A stretch of DNA of 64,000 nucleotides from Companilactobacillus kimchii DSM 13961 = JCM 10707. GTDB taxonomy: Bacteria; Bacillota; Bacilli; Lactobacillales; Lactobacillaceae. Where the stretch lies: contig NZ_AZDH01000001.1 of the NCBI RefSeq assembly GCF_001435445.1, forward strand, positions 1 through 64,000, in the 5' to 3' direction. Position 1 is the stretch's first letter. Each line of letters starts with the position of its first letter. The notes beneath the pieces were generated by a model. That model was given only the letters and a program-made list of their open reading frames with translations. It was not told the DNA's origin and did not search any database. A program made the translations under genes and the position numbers. Shown piece after piece: positions 58,780 through 64,000 of the stretch.

Positions 58780-60919
58780 GTTTTATCATCTCCGAAGTCA
58801 TATTCTTTCTACGTGAAGCTATTTCAACATGACGACCGTGAATCATTGGGCGTTGTTGTGGGTTACCTAAATAACCACAGGTTCTCTTAACAACATCACA
58901 GAATTGTGGATCATGATTACCGCACTCTGGACAAACAAACCCACGGGCAGTGGCATTAAATTCACCTTTGAAACCGCATTTGAAACACTGATCAATCGAA
59001 GTATTGGTTCCTAGATAACCAACATGATCATAAGCCCAATCCCACACCGCTTCGAGTGCTTTAGGATTTTGACGTAAATTAGGATACTCACAGTAATGAA
59101 TAAATCCACCCGACGCATATTTAGGAAAGACTTCTTCAAAAGTTAATTTATCAAATGGATTAGGATGCTTGCGCACATCATAATGGAAACTATTAGTGTA
59201 ATATTCTTTCTCAGTTATATTAGGAATGGAACCAAATTTTTCCAAATCATCGCGACAAAATGTATCAGTCAGTGATTCCGCTGGTGTCGAATAAAGACTG
59301 TAATGATAGCCACTTTCTTTAGCCCACTGTAAGCATTTATCATGTAGCGCCTTAACAATTTTCTCTGCAAAATCATGTGCTGCTTGGTTATTTTCCCATT
59401 TATCACCGAAAAAGGCGGTACATACTTCATACAAACCGATATAACCTAAAGACACCGTTGCACGTTCGTTCTTAAATAATTCATCAATACTATCAGTCTT
59501 CTTTAGACGTTTACCAAAGGCACCATACATATACAATAACGGTGCATTCTCTGGCTTTGCCTGCTTAGTACGTTCAATACGATATGCCAAAGCCGTATGA
59601 CAGATCTGCATTTTTTCTTCAAATATTTCCCAAAATAGATCAGGATTGCCCTGGGATTCTAAAGCAATTCTAGGTAAATTGACCGTTACAACACCGAGAT
59701 TCATTCTACCTGAATTAACTTCTTTACCATTTTCATCTTTCCAACCTTGTAAAAAAGAACGACATCCCATTGGTGTTTTAAAACTACCCGTAATTTCTTT
59801 GATCTTGTCATACATCAACAAATCTGGGTACATCCGTTTGGTTGAACATTCGAGCGCTAAAGTTTTGATATCGTAATTAGGATCACCAGGATTTAAATTC
59901 AAACCACGCTTAATGGTAAAGGTTAACTTAGGAAAAATAGCCGTCCGATGTTCCTTACCTAATCCTTTAATTCTGATTTCCAAAATTGATTTTTGAATAG
60001 CACGTTCGATCCAACTTGTTCCCAAGCCAAAATTAATCGTCGTAAAAGGCGTTTGGCCTTGGGAGGAGTAAAGAGTATTGATTTCGTATTCCAAGGCTTG
60101 CATGGCATCATAAATATCCTTACGAGTCTTTTCTTGGGCAAATTCAACTTGCTTATCTTCCGCAATCCATTTACGGGCATCTTTAAGATGTTTTTGATAA
60201 TTTATTTCCGCATATGGTGCCAACAATTGATCAATTCGATTAGCTGAACATCCACCGTATTGTAGTGAAGCTACATTAGCAATAATTTGAGACATCTGTG
60301 CCGTTGCAGTTTGAATCGAGCGCGGTGAAGATACCCAGGCATTTCCGATTTTAAAGCCATTACTCAACATTTCATCAAAATCGATCAAACAACAGTTGGT
60401 CTCCGGTGTGACTGGTGAGTAATCCAAATCATGCCAATGAATATCACCGCGTAAATGTGCTTTAGCAACCAACTCTGGCAACATTTTTAATCCCATAGCA
60501 CGACTGGCAACACCTGCTTCCAAATCGCGTTGTGTATTGAAAATATTACTATCCTTATTAGCATTCTCATGTACAACATCTTCATTACGGTTAAATAAAC
60601 GTTCAATATTCAATTGAACGTTTGTTGCACGTGAAAACTTATCTTGGTCTGCTTCAAAATAGCATTCATAGTTCTCTGCTTGTTCTTCCATCTCATTATC
60701 GTTCAAAACATCAAAAATAAGCCCATGGATTTGAGTAGTCGTCAGATGTTTCAAGTCAATAAAATGAGAGACTAATTCAGAAATCACTATATCTTTTTGT
60801 TGAGAATTCAATTGGAGTTGATCCAAAACAAATTCTATTTTATAGGGATAAAAACTAGTCACTGTACCACTTCTTTTTTCTACAGGAATGGAAACTAATT
60901 TTTGCAATTCGGTAGTCAT
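58709..60919 (-). CDS. nrdD: Anaerobic ribonucleoside-triphosphate reductase (class III)
   Basis: This 736-residue enzyme has an N-terminal ATP-cone (about 14-100; RSGTVTSFYPYKIEFVLDQL). The catalytic core includes VTPETNCCLIDF and FGLGTSWIERA, followed by the zinc site CFKCGFKG and CPECG (about 650-670) and the glycyl radical motif RTCGYLGN (Gly near 682). The sequence continues about 50 residues beyond the radical site. It reduces ribonucleotides without oxygen. Full length. It is the first gene of nrdDG. GGGGGGAAG precedes the ATG. Confidence 0.95.
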   Translation of the reverse strand: MTTELQKLVSIPVEKRSGTVTSFYPYKIEFVLDQLQLNSQQKDIVISELVSHFIDLKHLTTTQIHGLIFDVLNDNEMEEQAENYECYFEADQDKFSRATNVQLNIERLFNRNEDVVHENANKDSNIFNTQRDLEAGVASRAMGLKMLPELVAKAHLRGDIHWHDLDYSPVTPETNCCLIDFDEMLSNGFKIGNAWVSSPRSIQTATAQMSQIIANVASLQYGGCSANRIDQLLAPYAEINYQKHLKDARKWIAEDKQVEFAQEKTRKDIYDAMQALEYEINTLYSSQGQTPFTTINFGLGTSWIERAIQKSILEIRIKGLGKEHRTAIFPKLTFTIKRGLNLNPGDPNYDIKTLALECSTKRMYPDLLMYDKIKEITGSFKTPMGCRSFLQGWKDENGKEVNSGRMNLGVVTVNLPRIALESQGNPDLFWEIFEEKMQICHTALAYRIERTKQAKPENAPLLYMYGAFGKRLKKTDSIDELFKNERATVSLGYIGLYEVCTAFFGDKWENNQAAHDFAEKIVKALHDKCLQWAKESGYHYSLYSTPAESLTDTFCRDDLEKFGSIPNITEKEYYTNSFHYDVRKHPNPFDKLTFEEVFPKYASGGFIHYCEYPNLRQNPKALEAVWDWAYDHVGYLGTNTSIDQCFKCGFKGEFNATARGFVCPECGNHDPQFCDVVKRTCGYLGNPQQRPMIHGRHVEIASRRKNMTSEMIKHAAEYERAKQSDSQRMVKQGPQS

Positions 60920-60971
60920 ATTCTTCCCCCCAGTTATTAAATACTGATATCATTCTACAAAATTATAATAA

Positions 60972-61052
60972 AAAAAATAAGACTACCAAATACTAGATGT
61001 TGTGATATATAGCATATCAGTACAACATATGGTAGTCTTATTTTTATTTTCA
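60972..61052. terminator. Long hairpin (terminator) between the pentapeptide gene and nrdD
   Basis: AATAAGACTACCA pairs with TGGTAGTCTTATT; inner arms ATGTTGT/ACAACAT and GATAT/ATATC extend it to about 75 bases. T- and A-runs occur on both sides. It terminates the minus-strand pentapeptide gene and precedes the nrdD promoter. Confidence 0.88.
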
Positions 61053-61211
61053 AGAAATCATCATTTGAATCCATTCACAAATCGTCGTTACGCTAATCAA
61101 AATGATTGTCATCTCAAACGATTGTATTTGTTCAAAAAAATATTCCTATATTAGATATATAGCGTTGTAGTGGTTATTTTTACTGATCTCATAGTGGATA
61201 ATAAAAATTCT

Positions 61212-61847
61212 TCAATATTTAATTACTAATCCTAAAAAGTAGCGAGCAAAGAAACTAGCTTGATCACTATTAACTTTAAGTCCTTTAGCCGAAAACTCGT
61301 CAATATCAATTGATTCAAAACGACAACTGCTTAAATCGATTCCCTTCAATTCAGTTCCTAAAAGATTCATTTTATTCAGTTCACAATTATCAAAGATAAC
61401 CTTCTTCAATTTATTCTCATTAAAACTAACATCTTTTAAACTGGCATTAATAAAATCAACACTTTTTAAATTCATTCGATTGAGGACCGACATATCCATC
61501 AAACAATTATTAAATTCAACATTATTCAAATATGATAGATTGAAATTAGTTCCAATTAATTTACAATTATGAAACTCAACCCGATACAAACTGGCTTCAT
61601 CCAGTATGCAATTGGATAAGTCACATCCTCTAAAGATCACATCAGTCAATTCAATTTTTTCAAACTGGCAATTACTAAAAGTCATATGATCAAAAACTGT
61701 TTTTTCAATCATCGGATGCCTGATCTCTTGATCCTCTAAAAATTCTCCTTTTAACAATCGATTGGTTAAGTAAAAATCTTCCTCTTCATAAATATCGAAG
61801 AAAGATCCTTTTTCTAAATAATCTTCTACAATTTTAGGCTGAATCAT
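61212..61847 (-). CDS. Pentapeptide-repeat protein (Qnr/McbG-like fold)
   Basis: This 211-residue protein has about 22 consecutive pentapeptide repeats from residue 48 to about 185, with the A(D/N)LXX pattern: FDHMTFSNCQFEKIELTDVI, FRGCDLSNCILDEASLY, VEFHNCKLIGTNFN and so on. It ends FARYFLGLVIKY. The fold is a right-handed quadrilateral beta-helix that in Qnr/MfpA proteins mimics DNA and binds gyrase. Whether it protects gyrase here is unknown. RBS AAAGAGGTG. Confidence 0.82.
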   Translation of the reverse strand: MIQPKIVEDYLEKGSFFDIYEEEDFYLTNRLLKGEFLEDQEIRHPMIEKTVFDHMTFSNCQFEKIELTDVIFRGCDLSNCILDEASLYRVEFHNCKLIGTNFNLSYLNNVEFNNCLMDMSVLNRMNLKSVDFINASLKDVSFNENKLKKVIFDNCELNKMNLLGTELKGIDLSSCRFESIDIDEFSAKGLKVNSDQASFFARYFLGLVIKY

Positions 61848-62168
61848 CGACTACACCTCTTTCAACTAGCATATTACCAGATATCTCTTCTGAAAAAATT
61901 AGAGAAAAGAGCGTCCTATTCGAATCCTTTTGGACCCAATATCATTAATATTACGTAATTTAAACTTAGAATTCGTCTCCTCAACACTATAAATTAAATA
62001 ATCTAATTTAAAATTAATTATTTAATTTTAAAACCGCAATATCAAAGCCATCCTTCAAACTTTTAACACAAGTATCTGTTACCATAAGTTTATAGCTATA
62101 ATAAATGATTAAGATATTAAAAAACATATCGACATTATTGAGCAAATTACAATTTGGAGGGAAATGGC
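61848..62168 (+). promoter_or_regulatory. AT-rich intergenic region with a promoter-like -10
   Basis: This 320-base gap has an AT-rich hairpin (AAATTAAATAAT with ATTATTTAATTT, about 61990-62029) and a TATAAT (62097-62102) before the M20 gene. No ORF is seen. Function other than promoter and divergent spacing is not evident. Confidence 0.45.
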
Positions 62169-63323
62169 ATGAAATTCTTTACTGAGGAACAAAGTTTAGA
62201 TGTTTTAAAAGATCTAGTCGCAATTAAATCAGATAACGATAACGAATTAAAGGTTGCTTCTTATCTTAAGGACTTATTGGCTAAATACGATATCGAATCA
62301 GAAATCAAAATCATTCGTGGTAACCGTGCTAACTTAGTCGCTGAAATCGGCCACGGTAAGCCTGTTTTAGGCATTTCAGGACATATGGATGTTGTTTCTG
62401 CTGGTAATCTTGACGATTGGGATAGTGATCCTTACCAATTAACCGAAAAAGATGGTCAACTTTACGGTCGTGGTGCTACCGATATGAAGTCTGGTTTAGC
62501 TGCTCTAGTTATTACCATGATTGAATTACATCATCAAGGTCTCCCTAAGCAAGGTACTATTCGTTTGATGGCTACTATGGGTGAAGAAGTTGGCGAAGAA
62601 GGGTCGAGTTACTTCTTGAAAGATGGTTCAATGGATGATGTCGACGGTTTAGTTATTGGTGAACCTTCTGGTTACAATATTGGTTATGCCGAAAAGGGTT
62701 CGATGGATATCAAATTTATTTCCAAGGGTAAAGCTAGTCACAGCTCCATGCCCGAAAAAGGCTTCAATGCAATTGATCCATTGATGAATCTCTTGATTGA
62801 CGCCAATAATACATTCCGTGATGAAAATATTAAGCATGATTCAATTGGTCCATTAATTTTTAATACAACTTTGATCAACGGTGGTACACAAGTTAATTCC
62901 ATTCCCGACCATGCCGAAGCTGAAATCAACGCTCGAACAATTCCCGAATATGATAACCAAAAAGTTATTGATGTTTTAAATGATTTGATTAAAAAGTATA
63001 ACGATCAAGGCGCTCAAATCAGTTTTAATGCCTACATGAATGAGTCACCTGTTTTGATGGATCCTAAGAATGCACTTGTTGCTCCTATGAAGAAATTAAT
63101 GGAACAATATACGGATGAAGAAGTTCATGTCACACCAATTTCAGCTGTTACTGACGCTTCCAATTTAGTTCAAAAGAAGCCTAGTAATCTACCATTTTTG
63201 ATTGCTGGACCAGGTAACGATACACCTCATCAAATTAACGAACATGTTGATAAACAAATGTATCTCAACTTTATTGATATTTATGAAAAACTCTTCGTTG
63301 ATTTCCTTAATAATGCAAAATAA
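62169..63323 (+). CDS. M20-family deacylase/desuccinylase (ArgE/DapE type)
   Basis: This 384-residue metallopeptidase-fold enzyme has the zinc motifs SGHMDVV (about 74-80), GRGATDMKSG (about 100-109), EEVGEEGS (about 139-146), a second-domain HSSMPEKG and EPSGYNIGYAEKG. It resembles succinyl-diaminopimelate desuccinylase or related acetylornithine/dipeptidase-like enzymes; which one cannot be settled from sequence. The start at 62169 follows GGAGGGAAATGGC. No lysine-pathway genes adjoin it. Confidence 0.85.
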   Translation: MKFFTEEQSLDVLKDLVAIKSDNDNELKVASYLKDLLAKYDIESEIKIIRGNRANLVAEIGHGKPVLGISGHMDVVSAGNLDDWDSDPYQLTEKDGQLYGRGATDMKSGLAALVITMIELHHQGLPKQGTIRLMATMGEEVGEEGSSYFLKDGSMDDVDGLVIGEPSGYNIGYAEKGSMDIKFISKGKASHSSMPEKGFNAIDPLMNLLIDANNTFRDENIKHDSIGPLIFNTTLINGGTQVNSIPDHAEAEINARTIPEYDNQKVIDVLNDLIKKYNDQGAQISFNAYMNESPVLMDPKNALVAPMKKLMEQYTDEEVHVTPISAVTDASNLVQKKPSNLPFLIAGPGNDTPHQINEHVDKQMYLNFIDIYEKLFVDFLNNAK

Positions 63324-63334
63324 TCGAAAAGAAT

Positions 63335-63385
63335 AAAAAAGATGTTCATATTGGCCAATTATGGTTGATATGAACACCTTTTTTT
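63335..63385. terminator. Bidirectional terminator between the M20 and EIIA genes
   Basis: AAAAAAGATGTTCATATTG pairs with TATGAACACCTTTTTT (with G-U and bulges). T-runs occur on both sides. Confidence 0.82.
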
Positions 63386-63467
63386 ATTTAAAGACAAAAT
63401 TCAGATACTATTAAAATTTGAATAATCGTAGAATCTAGTCTGGAGTAAGAATTGAGAAGATGGCAGT

Positions 63468-64000
63468 TTAAGCAGTAGCAGTTTTCGCCACATTAGCTAG
63501 ACAATCAATGTCACCCACAACACTCTTACCAGCTACTACTTCTTGATTTGGTTTCATATAAGTAATCGATTTAATATCGTTACCTTGTTTAGTAATTGCC
63601 ATGATTACAATATTACTGTGTCCAGCTGCCCTAATCTTTTTACTATCAAATTTGATCAAAGTCTGTCCAGCTTTAACGTGATCATTAACTTCAACAAGTG
63701 GCTTGAAGCCATCACCTTTCATATCAACAGTATCAACTCCGATGTGAAGTAAAACTTCTGTTCCATCATTTAAAGTTAAACCGACGGCATGATTACTACC
63801 TTGCATAACGACCGTAACTTGACCATTAGCTGGAGCAACTAACTTATCACTTGTAGGATTAATGGCAATGCCATCACCTAATTGTTTCTTGGAAAACATT
63901 TCGTCGGGAACATTTTCAATAGCTTCAGTTTTTCCAGTAGCGAAAGCTGTTAAATCGTGAGCCACCTCATCGTTTCCGATATTTCTATCCGCATTCAATT
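63468..64000 (-). CDS. PTS EIIA (glucose/beta-glucoside type), C-terminal part of a gene cut by the window end
   Basis: About 176 residues are visible and end at a normal stop. The sequence is a PTS_EIIA_1 domain: NPTSDKLVAPANGQVTVV, GLTLNDGTEVLLHIGVDTVDMKG (active-site His in LLHIG) and the KAGQTLIKFD end. The first 40 or so residues (NADRNIGNDEVAHDL onward) look like a linker, which suggests the C-terminus of an EIIBCA permease (trehalose or beta-glucoside family). The apparent start at the window edge is not a real start. Confidence 0.8.
   Translation of the reverse strand, partial: LNADRNIGNDEVAHDLTAFATGKTEAIENVPDEMFSKKQLGDGIAINPTSDKLVAPANGQVTVVMQGSNHAVGLTLNDGTEVLLHIGVDTVDMKGDGFKPLVEVNDHVKAGQTLIKFDSKKIRAAGHSNIVIMAITKQGNDIKSITYMKPNQEVVAGKSVVGDIDCLANVAKTATA

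Noticed and set aside
61004-61163. Two GATATATAGC 10-mers upstream of nrdD as NrdR boxes
   Set aside because: Each matches the 16-base NrdR consensus at only about 9-11 positions, and one lies inside a terminator hairpin.
1-64000. CRISPR array, rRNA operon, prophage or intact insertion sequence
   Set aside because: No regularly spaced repeats, rRNA sequences, integrase or transposase genes were seen.

Overview
The window is low-GC Gram-positive DNA from a member of the Lactobacillaceae. Supporting features are the Wal (YycFG) cluster with WalH, WalI, WalJ, HtrA and RlmH, a methionine T-box, a D-2-hydroxyacid dehydrogenase, a C69 dipeptidase, a WxL surface protein and a SLAP-repeat surface protein. 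The surface repeat protein suggests Companilactobacillus or a close relative; this is inference, not a search result. DnaA boxes between rlmH and htrA, a candidate parS site and the Wal cluster together suggest a position near the replication origin.

Layout. 0-8 kb: a truncated PRD-type regulator, two tandem ApbE-like genes, a purine permease, PepD, a GreA paralogue, a DMT transporter and a D-hydroxyacid dehydrogenase. 8-13.4 kb: a WxL/lectin surface protein, then a Met T-box, three tandem copies of a covarying two-hairpin unit and a MetE-type methyltransferase, followed by a 22-codon ORF behind a promoter overlapped by a cre site, and a YxeA protein. 13.4-23.5 kb: two DHA2-type efflux pumps, a membrane diguanylate cyclase, a 44-residue small protein, a PTS EIIC/TIM-barrel operon with a LacI-type operator, and a MarR/nucleoside hydrolase pair. 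23.5-27.2 kb: an orphan bacteriocin-immunity-like gene, a membrane XRE regulator, the SLAP protein and RlmH.

27.2-35.1 kb: DnaA-box cluster, htrA, walJ, walI, walH, walK, walR and tRNA-Lys(CUU). walK is separated from walR by 340 bp holding a terminator and a long structured element. 35.4-39.8 kb: a DUF1722/pyrimidine-dimer glycosylase pair, then a degenerate ABC ATPase fused to a LytTR domain next to an ABC-2 exporter. 40-44 kb: an HxlR-controlled stress module (OYE reductase, hydrolase, MIF-like tautomerase, DsbA-fold protein without CxxC). 44-49.4 kb: folate enzyme, Na+/H+ antiporter, two redox enzymes, candidate parS, a perfect NrdR box and a GtrA protein.

49.4-55.4 kb: a LysR-controlled operon with an MFS transporter, two quinate/shikimate dehydrogenase paralogues, an SDR and an AP-endonuclease-2-fold TIM barrel, which looks like shikimate or quinate use. 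55.4-58.1 kb: copper export (CopA without HMA domain plus two cupredoxin-like proteins) behind a promoter bracketed by two CopY boxes. 58.2-64 kb: anaerobic ribonucleotide reductase nrdDG, a pentapeptide-repeat protein, an M20 deacylase and the start of a PTS EIIA domain cut by the window end. I saw no CRISPR array, rRNA or intact insertion sequence. Start codons were chosen by Shine-Dalgarno position where the longest frame looked too long.
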